64,000 nt of DNA. Source: Molossus alvarezi (Eukaryota > Chordata > Mammalia > Chiroptera > Molossidae). The position numbers and the translations under genes were made by a program. The stretch's first letter is position 1; each line of letters opens with the position of its first letter. The notes beneath the pieces are model-generated. The model ran no database searches and was not told the DNA's origin. It saw only the letters and a list, made by a program, of their open reading frames with translations. The stretch covers positions 26,273,501-26,337,500 of the forward strand of contig CM073886.1 of assembly GCA_037176705.1 (NCBI GenBank). The letters are read 5' to 3'. Of this stretch, positions 11,573 to 25,200 are shown in pieces.

Positions 11573-14500
11573 TTTATCCTCACCCGAGGACATTTTTTGT
11601 TCAGATAGAGTGGGAGGGAGAGATAGAGAGACAGAAACATCGACGTGAAAGGGACACATCGAGTGGTACAACCAAGGTACAACCAAGGTACGTGTCCCTA
11701 GTGGGAACTGAACCTGAGTCTCCCTGGTCCACAGGTCGACGCTCTAATTGCTGAGCCAAACAAGCCAGGGTGGTAAAGTGTATCTTTACCACAAATTTTT
11801 TTAAATATAAAGAGCACTATGAGGATTAAAAAGGGTAATATTAATAAAAGTCAATGAGCCCTGGCCAGTTTGGCTCAGCAGTTGGAGCGTAGGCCTGTGG
11901 ACCAGAGAGTCCCAGGTTCGGTTCCCGCTAGGGGCATGTACCAAAATAAATAAATAAATAAATAAAAGTCAATGAAAGAAACCTGATTTAAGTTACCAAA
12001 GACTTAACAGCTAAGCATTTGTATCGCCTCATGTACTCATCACTACCTCCAACATAAGAGACTGGAAAGTATGGAGCTAATGAAAAAATATTCAACTTAA
12101 AATTTTAAGTATTTAATCCTTGTTTTCAATAATTACCCTAAAACAAGTTTGAAGAATGATTTATTTCTATATTTTAGGGGGAAAAACCACATTTACCTAA
12201 AGACTAATGAGCCCACAACATAGCTTCTCTAATAGAAATATTTCAAATTTTGATCCTATTTCATAACTCCCTATTTCTCTGGGGGGAAAAAAAATGTTCC
12301 CCTTAATACTATTCAGAAAAACAGAATTTCTTCACTTACTTGAAGAATATTGGGTATGGCTTCAAAAAGTTCAAGTAGTTTGGTAAACCCATAGTATGAG
12401 AGTTTGCACTGCCGGCCAAAGTGGTGATGGTAAGAGGGGATGAATTTATTAAAGGGCATCCGGAAATGGGGCTGGTGCCTGAGCAGGTCAACAACATCCT
12501 GGGAGAACTGTTTTGTCCTTTCTATTTCATCCTGGGTACGTTCTTTGAAAAAAACAAAAACAAAAACAAAAACACACACAAGTCACAATCTTCTTCTATC
12601 TATTTGTGCTTAATATTATTACTGTAGTTAGTCCTGTGCACAGATTACAAGAGATATTATTATCTTTGCCTTCCAAACACACAAAACCTAAAACAAACAC
12701 ACTCCTCTCTCTTTGCAGATGGTTTTCAAACTCATTTAAAGGCAGAACATCAGGAAGTCAGGACACTATTATGTATACAATGAAATATATTATACACACC
12801 CATGTAACTTCCTCTTATAAACTAGAAATAATTTCTCTAGCCACCTCCGTCTCCTGCCCCCACCCCATATATGAGCATGACACACGTACAGGTCTCTGTA
12901 CTCCGAAAAATAATCCAGAAATTATTTCTATAAAATCACACTTCTGAAAAATCACATGCTTTTGTTTAGTCATCTGATTGTCACACAGAATTGCTAGCAG
13001 AAAAGACTATCAGGCATCAAAAGTCTAACAAAAAGACAGGAGAAAAAGCTTACGTTTACAGTTGTTTCTATTAAATTTTAAATGAGAACTGGGAAAAGAT
13101 AGGCATTACACACGCAGCTCTGAGATGCGGACAGCATGGCACAGTGCTGGGCAGGGGCACAGGTTAAGAAAAGCACTGACGAACAACAGTGGGGAACAGA
13201 CAGGATATGTAATTTACCTATCCTCTCTCCCAGACCTCAACTGGAACTACTAGGATGCGAAAGGTACAACAAAAGGCTGATCTGAGTTTCCTTTCCTTCT
13301 CAAGTGTGCATAGTAAAGTAGCTCAGAGTGAAAGAGACAGGAACAGCCATGGTCACTGACTCTCGACTGGATAATTACAGCATAAAACAGCCACAGACAG
13401 GCTCAAGAGGCATTTTAAGAAAGCGCTGGTTATGCCCTTTCCCCTTTGAGTGGATTCTAAAACACCAGCTTGCTTTTCTTCTCAACAAGTGGTTCCAACC
13501 ACTCTGAAGACTTATCTTGGACCCACGCATAACAGCCATTTCACACTGCACTTCCCATGGAATCTCCAGAAATATGGACAAGATAGAGAATGATACATCC
13601 CTTCCATGATTCCGTGTTAAAACAACCATTTGGGCAAACCACTTTCTCCCATTCAACATACCTCTTTTGGGGATACAAATCACCATTTCGTTATCTTGTT
13701 GGGACAAGCAGATGGTTGTGTCTGGAATCTCTGATACAATGTCGATCAACTCACAAACGCCATATTCAGTGACTTCCCAGTCCTTTGAGAAACACCTAGA
13801 TTTTAACCATGGACATAGGTAAAGAATGAGAAATATTGCTTGTCAGAATAACTTTATCATAAGTTTTCCAAAAGAATCCACAGAAGTTAGGTAATCATTT
13901 AAAATTTGGGGAATGTTCTAAAATATATGCTTTCATTTTTTTTTTTTTCTTCTCATCAACTCACCAATGATACGCCTGAGAGAATTCTCTCACAATGACC
14001 TGTTTGCTGGCCTGGGATTTGAGAAGTTTCAGTAAATCCTGAGTAAAGCGCTTCACTTGGGCCCTGTGCGTAAGGGTCAACAAACGTTTGGAGCCCATTC
14101 CGAGAATCTGCAAATTAAAACTTGGATTATTTATACTCATAAAATCTCGGCAGATACTGCCCTTCTTGTTGCTGGCTTCTCTCTCTCTCTGTTACTTCTT
14201 CAGAGAATGACTCCCTTTATGTATGAGATCTGCGTTTGGAAACACAGGTAGATCAACAAATTGTAAGTGATAAAAATGAACAACTGTTCAGGGCTTGGTA
14301 CTTTTTTTTCTCCTGCATACTCTCCCCAAATAGTCATGAGTACAGAAACAAAAAGCATGTTATCAGTCTGGGCGAATAATTTTGTCTCTAAAGGACAGCT
14401 AAAGTTTTTTTTAGGACATTTTACTATTATAACACTGTTAGGTGTTATGTGGGCAAATCAATAAACAAAGACTCCTTAGGAACCCATGCTAGGCTCAAGG

Positions 14501-16226
14501 CAGTAACCAGTCTTCAACTCATTTATAAGAAAGGTAAGCCCATGTTCACAGCACTTCCCATGTAATAGTAAAAACTTCTGGAGAGGGATGTGCTAGAGAA
14601 AGGAGGCCAGTCCACAGCAATTAGAAGGAAAATAATCCTCAGTGCTCTAAGCACTTCCTTTAAATGGGAAACTTGTAGCTTTCTAAAAAATTAAGAAGCT
14701 ACCCTGTGTGTCTTTTCTGCACTCTAAAAAAAACTTTTACTGGATGTTTCGCTCTGAATTGACTTCTTAGGAATTAATTAGGTTACCAGCTATCCCAGTT
14801 CTTTGGCTGAGGTAGCCAAAGTCATGGAAGAATATTCCCATCTTTAAACAATAATCCCTTAGCATTCCTTACCTGCAACACATGAGGTACTGCTTCTAAT
14901 AATTCAATCAGCTTGGAGTATCCATAGTCTGATACCCGGCATTGCTTTGCAAAATGATGGTGATAGGATGGGATGAAATTACTAATTCGCATGACACAGG
15001 ATGGTTGGTTCTTCAGTAAGTCAATCACTTCTCTACTGAACTGTATCAGCTGGGGGTTACCTACAGGACTTTTAGAACGCAGAAGCCAAGGGTCTAGATA
15101 GTGGGGAGGAAAAAAGAATATGCTTAAGACATAAAGCATAACTTCATCGGCTGAAAGACAGGTAGGTAACTAACTCTGCACTCTTGCTTGAGCTCAGTCA
15201 TGATCAAGCTAACGAGACCAACTGGATGCTGTACTTCTCAGCTTCTATACTCAGTTCCCATATAATTAACGGGCGAGCCCAACTTATTCATGGGCTTGCA
15301 AAGGCTTTCCCACTACTTCTCAAAATCAAGTTGCCAAAGTAAAGCATATTTTACCAGTGTTAACTTAAAGCAGAAGTGAAAATACTTAGAAAGTTTCCAG
15401 CATATAAACTGGTTGTATTTCAAAGATTCACTTGTAATTTGGTCATGTGCAACATACTTTCCCACAGGACCCAAGTTATAAATGGCCATCAAGCAGGCAG
15501 TCCAGAAGAGCCTAATTAACCCATAAAAAAGTCAAGAACACTGCCCAGGAAACCATGGAAAGCAATAATGTAAAACTAGCATGATATAAACTAAGAAACT
15601 GGTTTTCTCATTTATCCTGAATGTTCATATAATTAAGACGTTTTAACAGCACAACATATGGAATCCAGAATGGCACAGGGCTGAGGTGAGAGGCAGGAGG
15701 TGCGTAAGAAGCTTTAGTACAAACAGAGCTCCCTGGTTATCCACACCTTTCTTCATACAGGGCAGGGGGTGATGGGAGGAGAAAAGGAGGAAGTATTGAG
15801 GGCCAAAAAGAAGAAGTGGAGGTACAAAGTGTTGTTCACAAGTAGCAGGATTAGACATCTGCAGCTCAAGGCATGCCCAGAACTCAGAAACTCACTCAAA
15901 CCTAGGTCCAAATGTCCTGGTCCATTAAAGTCTGTTTTTACATTTATCAAGTCAAAAATGTCCAGCAAAATTAATTTCAAGCCCTGGCCGGTTTGGCTCA
16001 GCGGTTAGAGCGTCAGCCTGTGGTCCAGAGAGACCCGGGTTTGGTTCCCGCTAAGGGCGCGTACCTCGGTTGCAGTTTGTCCCCAGCCCTGGTTGGTCGT
16101 GCGGGTGGCAGCCACTCGATGTGTTCCTTTCACATCGATGTTTCTCTCTCTCTCTCTGTTCCTTTCTCTCCCTCCCACTCTACCTGAACAAAAAATGGAA
16201 AAATATCCTCGGGTGAGGATAAAAAA

Positions 16227-16273
<47 letters not shown>

Positions 16274-19200
16274 AATGAATTTCAAAAGAAAATGTTCATT
16301 CAGAGATATTTCCTTCAAATACTTGGAACTATTTTTTTTTTTTATCCTCACCCGAGGATATTTTTCCATTTTTTGTTCAGGTAGAGTGGGAGGGAGAGAG
16401 AGGAAGAGAGAGAGAGAGAGAAACATCGATGTGAAAGGAACACATCGAGTGGCTGCCACCCGCACGACCAACCAGGGCTGGGGACAAACTGCAACCGAGG
16501 TACGCGCCCTTAGCGGGAACCAAACCCGGGTCTCTCTGGACCACAGGCTGACGCTCTAACCGCTGAGCCAAACCGGCCAGGGCTGGAACTATTTTTAAAA
16601 GGATAGTCAAGCTCTGGATGGTTTGGCTCAGCAGTTAGAGCATCAGCCTACAGACCAAGGGGACTTGGGTTCGATTCTGGTCAGGGCACATGCCTGAGCT
16701 GCAGGTTTCCCTAGCCCTAACCAGGGCTGTGCGGGAGGCAACCAATTGATATGTCTTCCTCAATACCAATGTTTCTCTCTCTACCTTCCTCCCTTCCTCC
16801 CTCTCTAAATAATTTAAAAAATCAATAAAAAAAAAAAAAAGGACAGTAAACTGACAAGTAGAAAGGCTTCATAAAATTACAGATTTCTAACTATGGAATT
16901 TGGGTTTTTAATTTTCTACATAATTTAAGCTGGTTCAAAAGTCTAATTCTGCCCAACCTCTGCACTTTAGAGAGCCATTTTTTAAAAGATCAAAGAAGAT
17001 ACCCATGGTCCTTTACATTTAAGATAAAAGCCAGTAGGCTTCTCTCACCACAGGTGGTGGCTCAGAAGACCAAACATCTGACACCTACCTGTGTTTGGAG
17101 GAGGCGGCTTGTTGTGAATCCATTTTACTACTTTGACGCCATTCTGTGCAGTGGCAATATTTACACCTGGAACACAGGTGATAAGGTGTTCTAAGGGAAC
17201 ACCACCTCGGTTTTCTGGCAATACTTCTAGTTTACCAAATTCGGCGGCATAACAATCTGGGAAGCTGAAATAAGAAGATAAAAAAAAGTTAATTAAAATA
17301 ATGGAAAAGCAAAGCACCTGCTAAACAGAAGCCTTTAATTTTTATGTATCCATTAATAATTTAAATGCCCACAATCTGAGTTTGGAGTTAAAATTAAGGT
17401 CACTGGGAGTCAATCATTGTGGAATTTACCTCTTTGATGTACTGGGATGATACTAGAAATTCCTGGACAATTTTCCAGCAGAGGGGGTTAAAATTAAGGC
17501 AACTGGATTCCAAGTCAGGTATTCATTTGCTTTACTGTACTGCAGGCCTTGTCAACTTAGACCTGTGCTAGCCCCTGTGCTGTCTACCAGATGACCAGTG
17601 ATGTGGCTAAATGGACTTTTTTCTTTGATTTTAGAGAGAGACAAAGGGAGAGGGAGAGAGAGACAGAAATATCGATGAGAGAACATCAATTGGCTGCCTC
17701 CTGGATGGTCCCCCACTGGGGATCTGGCCCACCACCTGGGCATGTGCCCTGACTAGGAACTGAACTGGCAACCTCTTAGTGCATGGATCGACGCTCAACC
17801 ACTGAGCCACACCAGCCAGGCATTAAATGGACTTTTAAAGAGTACTTTTTTCTCTCAAATTTTGAAATCTACAACTGTTTGAGCTTGTGTGTACTCCACT
17901 AGCATTTGTGCACACTTCTATTACAGTACTTATAGTCATCTCTTCTCTGTGGAGAGGAAACTGCCGTACTCATGTTATTTCCAAAATTCAGCACAAAATT
18001 TTTCTCATTGAAAAATGGACCCATTTGCCCTGGCCGGTTTGGCTCAGCGGTTAGAGCGCCCGCCTGCGGTCCGGAGAGACCCGGGTTCGGTTCCCACTAA
18101 GGGCATGTACCTTGGTTGCAGTTTGTCCCTGGCCCTGGTTGGTCGTGCGGGTGGCAGCCACTCAATGTGTTCCTTTCACATTGATGTTTCTCTCTCTCTC
18201 TCTTCCTCTCTCTCCCTCCCACTCTGTCTGTATAAAAAATGGAAAAATGTCCTCGGGTGAGGATAAAAAAAAAGAAAGAAAAATGGATCCATTTCAGATA
18301 TATTTTATCTATGAGACTCAGGACAATAGGATGGACATTCCACAGTACTTGCTTAGAGAGAGGTATGGACAGACAGGGTGATTTCCTATAAAGAGGAGAA
18401 CTAAGGCATCATGTCACAATGTTTCTGACATGTTTGTTCACCTTAATAAAGGCACAGTGCCCTCATGTGTCTGTAGAAGACTATGAACTTGGGGCCCAAA
18501 TGTCTTCAAAGAGAGAATCACAAAAGGAATCTTGTAACAGTCTGGATCAAATTCATGTTCACTGTAGAAAAGAAAATGAAACAGTCAGTTGACATTTCCT
18601 AGTAGTCCAAAACAGCAGTAAGGTAAGTCTAAGAGATATTCCACAACCTTATACAAAAGGATTATTTCTGAAGAGAAACAGGTGTTATACCTGAAATCCG
18701 TATTGGAACAATGCTGTCTGCAGACAGGCTCATGATATTCTAACTCTTCAAATATAATTGGACTGCCATTCGTTGAGGAGCCGTCATGGGACTGGGAAGA
18801 CCCCAAGGGGCTCTGTCGAGCTTGACTGCTGGGTAAGAGACACACCAGTCTTCCATTTCCGTGTTCACGGATTGCGACTGTGTCTGTTAATTTATATAAA
18901 TCTGACACATTCAACTTGTGTCCAAACCTTAAAAGCAAGGAAAAAGAGCATGATGCTAACTTAGAATGTTCTTTGACTATACAGAAACACCTGTCCTGTT
19001 TAAGTAAAAGGCTACAACCAAGAATAGTGCCTCTGTCTCCTCAAAAGTAAAACTGGAATAATTCTACTATAAATTCATTCACTATCACAACAGGGACGCT
19101 CGGCACTCCTTGGAGTAATCTCTGCTCATTGCCCATTATGATTATATCATCTGGTAGCTTCCCCCAACCCCCATGCAGTTTCTGTAAAAACCTCACCTCA

Positions 19201-22200
19201 TTTTCTGAAATGGAAAGCTATCTGATACCGCTTTCAACGTGGCTCCCCACCTTCACTTCAGGTGCCTCTATATTACCCCTATCTCTGCTCTGCTCCCTCA
19301 GAAGAGGTATATGCCTTTCCCACTACAGCCTTGTCTTACCTATGCCTCAACTTAATGACCCCCACTTTGTCTGAGACTGGACCCCTCACTCCTCCCCCTG
19401 ACATGTGTCTTTCATACTTGGAGCTTAAAGGCACAGGCTCTGAACCAGGAAAGATTTGAGCTCATATCTGGACCTAGCCTATATAACCTTAGTTAAGTTA
19501 TACAAGCAGTATGGACCTCAGTTTTCCCATATGTAAAATGGGGGACACTACCTACCTCACAGTTTTGGTATGAGGATTAAATGTGATTATGAATGAGAGA
19601 GCTTGGCATATAGTAAGTGTTCATTAAATGACAGCTGCTCCAATTTCTTCCGGGTGCTCTACACATAAGCTCAGATCCCTCTACTACAACCAGTCTCTCC
19701 CCTCTCCCTGTCACTCCTCCTCTGTCCCGTTCCTGTATAAGCACATTCTCCTGCATGCTCTCTGTCTTGTACTCTCCTGTCTTCCCTATAATGAAAACAG
19801 CTTGCCTCTCTGGAGTTGCTTCCTGTTTCATCATCCAGTCTGTCAACTGTTTCCTCCAGGATTTTTTCCACAGGACACTTCAGAGATGGCTCTCAAGTTC
19901 CAGTGGCCTCCTTCTCCTCCCCAAACCTCACAGGACTGCCTCAGTTCCCTCGATGTTGCAAGCCACCCCACACCTCCTGGTGACACTCTCACCTCTGAGT
20001 TCTCACACACTTCCTATTCCTAATGGCATTCCACCCAGTTCTGCCCTTCTGTTTCTCCTCCCTCTTCTCTGATCTTATCTGTTCCCATGTCTTTCACAAT
20101 CACCTTTAGGCAAATAACTGCCCTATCTGGGGAACTGACTTCTTTCCTGAGGGAACCTCCAAATGTGCAGAGGATGAATTGTACTCTCTACCCAGAAGTT
20201 CCAATAGTTCTCTCAACCATTATGTCCAAAACCATAATTAAAAACTTGTACCTCTTGAACGTCTTTTCTTTATTTCCTTATTTCCAGATTAATCATACAA
20301 CCATACTCCCAGCCATCTGGAGCACAAAACTCAGAATCAAACTGACCTCTCTCCTACTTTGTACCTTGCCTAATATATAAAACTAGTTACCAAGTCCTGT
20401 CTCACCGACAGCTGAAACTTCTGTGGTACTTGGTTCCTTCTGTTCCAACAGCATCTGCTCAGAACCGGGGCTGGTGCAGCACTCCCTTCGTCTCCGTCCC
20501 TCTCCTGTCTATTCCATCTCAGACATGACTGCCTCCAGAAGAGTCTGCCTGAAGCGTGGTTCCTACCACCACCTCTCTTCCCTCCCCTCATTCCTCCAAC
20601 ACTCCAGGGTTCCCATTATTCACACATATGGTCAAGCTCCTGTTCTTTCCATCCTCTGTATCCTCAAAACATTTTCCTTTTCGTGAGTTTTCTTTATTCC
20701 ATGCAATGATGTTTTCCCTTCCCTTCTAGACATAAGCTCCTCAAGGACAAAGGCTGTAGCTTCCCAGCTCTGCACTGTCCTCAGAGCCTTAGCCTTTCAC
20801 TCCACTGATATTTGTTGAGCATCTATTATGTGCTGGATATTGAAGATATGGTATTGGGTCAGCTCCGGCCCATGTCATCCTAGATCTTACAGTCTAGAAG
20901 GTGCTCAAAATTGTTCACTCAATAAATAAAACTGGTCAGAAAAAATAAATAAAAGTACAGTTTTGGGGACTGAGATCTCAATTTGTGAATGATGAAAAAA
21001 TATTTTAAAAAAATATATTTTTTTATTACAGAGAGAAAAAGGGAGAGAGCTAGAAACACTGATGTGAGAGAGATACACCAATTGGCTGCTTCCTGCAAGC
21101 CCCCTACTGGGGATCGAGCCCGCAACCCAGGCACGTGCCCTGACCAGGAATCAAAGTGGGACCTCTCAGCACATGTGACATCGCTCAATCCATTGAGCCA
21201 CACCAGCCAGGCAAAATGAATAAAATTTTACAAATGTATGTAAAATTTTACAAATGTATGCAATTAGAGCCTTGGCCCATGGACCAGAGTCGCAGGTTGT
21301 ATTCCAATCAAGGGCACCTTGGTTGCAGGTTTAATCCCTGGCCCTGGTTGGGGTCCTTTGGGAGGCAACCAATTGATGTGCCTCTCTCACATTCATGTTT
21401 CTCTCTCTCTCCCCCTCCCTCCCTCCCTCCTACCCTATCTGAAAATCAGTGAAAAAATATCCTTGGGTGAGTTTTTAAAATAATAAAAATAAAATAAATA
21501 AAATATAAAATTAAATGTATGTTAAGCCTTGGTAGAATGGCTCAGATGGCTGGAGCATCATCTCGTATACCGAAAGGTTAAAGGTTCAACCCCCAGTCAG
21601 GGTGCATAAGGGAGGCAACCAATCAATGTGTCTCTCTCACATCAGTGTTTCTGTCTCTTTCTCTCTCTCAAAAATCAATTAAAACATATCCTTGGGTGAG
21701 GATTAAAAAAAAAGTATGTTAAAATTGAAATGTAAATTTGAACACCATTGTCTTTGTCTCATTTCCTCCACCAGGCTGCAAGTTCCTTAAGAGTTACTAC
21801 AACACTTTTATGCCAATCACCAATCAATAATGGAATTCTGGAAGTCACGAATCACTACTGATTAGATCAATGAAAAAAATAAACCTAACTTACTTTTTTT
21901 CATAGATATCTGTAAATTTTAAAAGAGGCAGACAACAGGCGGGAGCATCCTGAAGAACAGACATGGTTTCTGCACTGTAAGACAAAATCCTAATCAGTGA
22001 GAGAACAAATGCTGTTGGAAATCAAGAGGCGGTTTCCAAGTTGTATTTTAAGAACAGAACACAAAATTGATTAACAAAATGTCCATACAAAATAAATAAT
22101 GTCTGTACAAAATAAATTTACCTGATTCTGGAATGTCAGAATGTATTTTCCAGAAAAACCTGAGGAGAGGACTTTAGGGATGAGGCAGTTAAATGACATT

Positions 22201-25200
22201 AAGTCACACACTGGGGTTTTTCTCTGACTCAAGCACAAGGCTTTCCACCCATGTATCAGAAAAACACTGACTACTCAGGAAGACAAGCACCTTGTTCATT
22301 CAGAGCAAAGGCAGAACAGCTTCAATGTCTCCTGCTACACTGAGGTTCACATGTTAGAAATATGGGAGTGGGATTCCTATAGGTAATATACAACTAAATA
22401 CGATATCATCTCAACTATGGTTTTAAAAAACAAAGCACCAATAACATCCAAAGGGAAAACAAAAAGTCAAACTGTTAAGAGTGGTTGGCTTTGAGCCACA
22501 GGATTATGGATGATTTTCCCCATTTGCTTCATTTGTTTCTGAACTTTACAAATTTTCTTCTATGGGTATTGTTTTTATTCTAGTGGGGAAAACAATTTAT
22601 AATGTTGAAGTACACTTCATAGAAAAGATCTTTGAGAATGCAAACAGATATTCAGTAGTGAGTCCTGTTTTAGTAGACTCAAAATACAGAGAGCCAAGAA
22701 AAATCGAAGCTTATTCTAAGACTGATATACTAATAATGAAAATTATGGGGCTGGGTATCTATGACATTATGGATACATCTGCAAGTTGAGAGATAGATCT
22801 ACCCTTTATCGACTAATCCACTTTCTACTAGGATTTAAAGTAATATTTCAGACTTTCCAAGCTCATAAACTTTTATTATCGAGGTCTACTATTTTTAGAA
22901 GCTGTTCTGGATATTCGGCGTACTATTTCACTCCTAAGTGCCTGCCAAGTTTAAGCTGTGCTTCCCCTTTGGTTAATGACTTGAACAAGAGCCAAACTAT
23001 TCTACCTAGCCTATTTCTAATTTATTTTTTCTAACTCCTAGTTTATTTCTAACTCTGTCAATCCAGAATATGCATTATTACATATGTAATCACAAGAGGC
23101 TTGGGATTGTGATAAAGTCTATTCTTATTATTTGCAAAATAATTTCAGGACCAAAATGTTATTTCCTGAAATAAATGGCTTTGTTTTTTTTGTTTGTGTG
23201 TTTGTTTTTACCTCAGTAAAGAGAGTGATTTATTAGCAGCTCCTGTGGCAAGTGAGACCAGGATCTTCTTGCTGCCAATTTTGTATCTGTGGAGGCTATT
23301 CACCGCAGTGATTGCTTCTTGTAAGTTTTCCATTTGAACAACAGCCTTGAGCTGATAGTCCGTGTGGGGGCTGAGCTCAACACTCTTCACCTACAGAAGT
23401 GAGACAGATGCTATGTCTTACCATTTCAAATCTGAAGGTGAATAACCAAGGACGTTTGTGGACTTGAGTGAAGTGAGAAAACTTGTCTGCATTCTGCACT
23501 TCAGCCGACTAGAACCTAAGTGACCTAGGATGGGTGACCTTCAGGGACGTGACACTGGTCTGGCCTGCCTGAGTGCTCTGGCACGCACAGCTTTCTCATG
23601 CAGGCTCAGAGGCCAACACATGCAAGGGGTGTTTAGGGGTCTTCTCCTGACCCTGCAAAAATCAGGGGTATAGCCATTTAAAGAATCTGGAAAAGGCGTG
23701 TTGTTTTTTTAAAGCAAACTGCACCTAAAAACTGAATCAGATACAATAAAATATTACCAAAAACTGCCAACGTTATTATTTTAGAATCTCATTTCTAGAT
23801 TTTAGCAGCCAGAGCTAACTAAAACCCATTAATGTTTTATTTCCCAAAGTGCTATTTAAATGCCTGTCCATAACCACAAGTGCTTCTCTGCGAGGTTTCT
23901 TGCTCCCTGGGGCTGTGTCCTAAAAACTGGATGTATGGCACCACCAAGAGCAGACCAAAGGAAGGACTCGATCTCATCTCGTTTGGTAACACTTACATCC
24001 TGGCTGTGCTTATGGGTGTTGAATTAAGTTCTCTTGATTTGAAATGTCAGCAAAGGATAAGACAAAGGCAAGAATAAGAGTGAAAGGTTACCTTGCCATG
24101 CCTAGAAAATGCTTCCTGCATGAGCTGCTGCAGCTCCTTCCGGGATACTCTGTAGTCTATGTTGCTGATCTGAATGTCGGCACCATTTGCAAATGGGTCT
24201 GGGCAGTCGGCACCAATGCTCGAATTTGCAACACTGAAAGCAAGAGGGGACACTGTTTAAAAGGTTTGGAGATGTACTCCTGCTTAAGACATATATATTG
24301 AGATAAATTTTTTTAATGTTATCCTATTTAGTTTATATCCTTTAGGCTATTTTGGGCTACACATAGACAGAGCTTGCCACAATGCAATTTGGTTTTCAAA
24401 TGTGTTTTTATCTTCCACATATATTGATTTAGACTCATTGTCAAAAGTATTATCTGTTGACTCCCATATTAACAATCAATAAATTATTTAATATAAAATA
24501 CTTTCACTGGATAATTTATTTTTATTCTTATTTTTTAATCCTCACCCAAGCATATTTTTCTGTTTATCTTCAGATAGAGTGGGAGGGAGGGTGAGAGAAA
24601 CATCAATGTGAGAGAGACACATCGACTGGTTGCCTCCTGCATGAGCCCAACCCTGACCAGGGCTGGGGATGAACCACAACCAAAATACGTGCCCTTGACA
24701 AGAATTGAACCCGCAACTCATTGGTCTATAGGCCGATGCTCTAAACTGGCCAGGGCTCATTGGATAATTGAAAGCTAAAGGCAGAAATTACAGGCAGACT
24801 TAATGAATTAATTTTCCATTTGGGGCATTTATTCTTAGGAAATTAGTTTGTGATACCACTGTTAAGTCATTTAACCACCCCCAGATTTGCAAAAGCTAGA
24901 TATTCTTACTTATATGTTGAATTTTTTCTCCATGTAAGAAAAAAGAAGTTTTGTGTATATTTTTAAATGTAATTTTACAGATCAAAAGTCATTTATGTAG
25001 TGAAACTTTACCAACTCAGCAGAACACCTACAATGCTAGATGGAGCTCATGGCGTGCAACATGGCCTTATAGCTCCTGTCTTCTAAGCCTCCAGAATTAC
25101 TCGGTGTGAATTTAGAAAGCTTAGTTAAGGTACATGTTATAGAGAATATTATAATGGTTTACAGAGACCCTTTATTTGATGTGCTTATGTACTGCCTGAA

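Noticed and set aside
13375..13749. Extended exon reading past the exon 19 donor
   Set aside because: The frame beyond 13662 has no LOTUS similarity and a good GTATGT donor precedes it; the phase only fits exon 20 when spliced.
18031..18105. tRNA genes
   Set aside because: A- and B-box-like text (TTTGGCTCAG, GGTTCGGTTCCC) belongs to the heads of Ves SINEs, not to real tRNAs.
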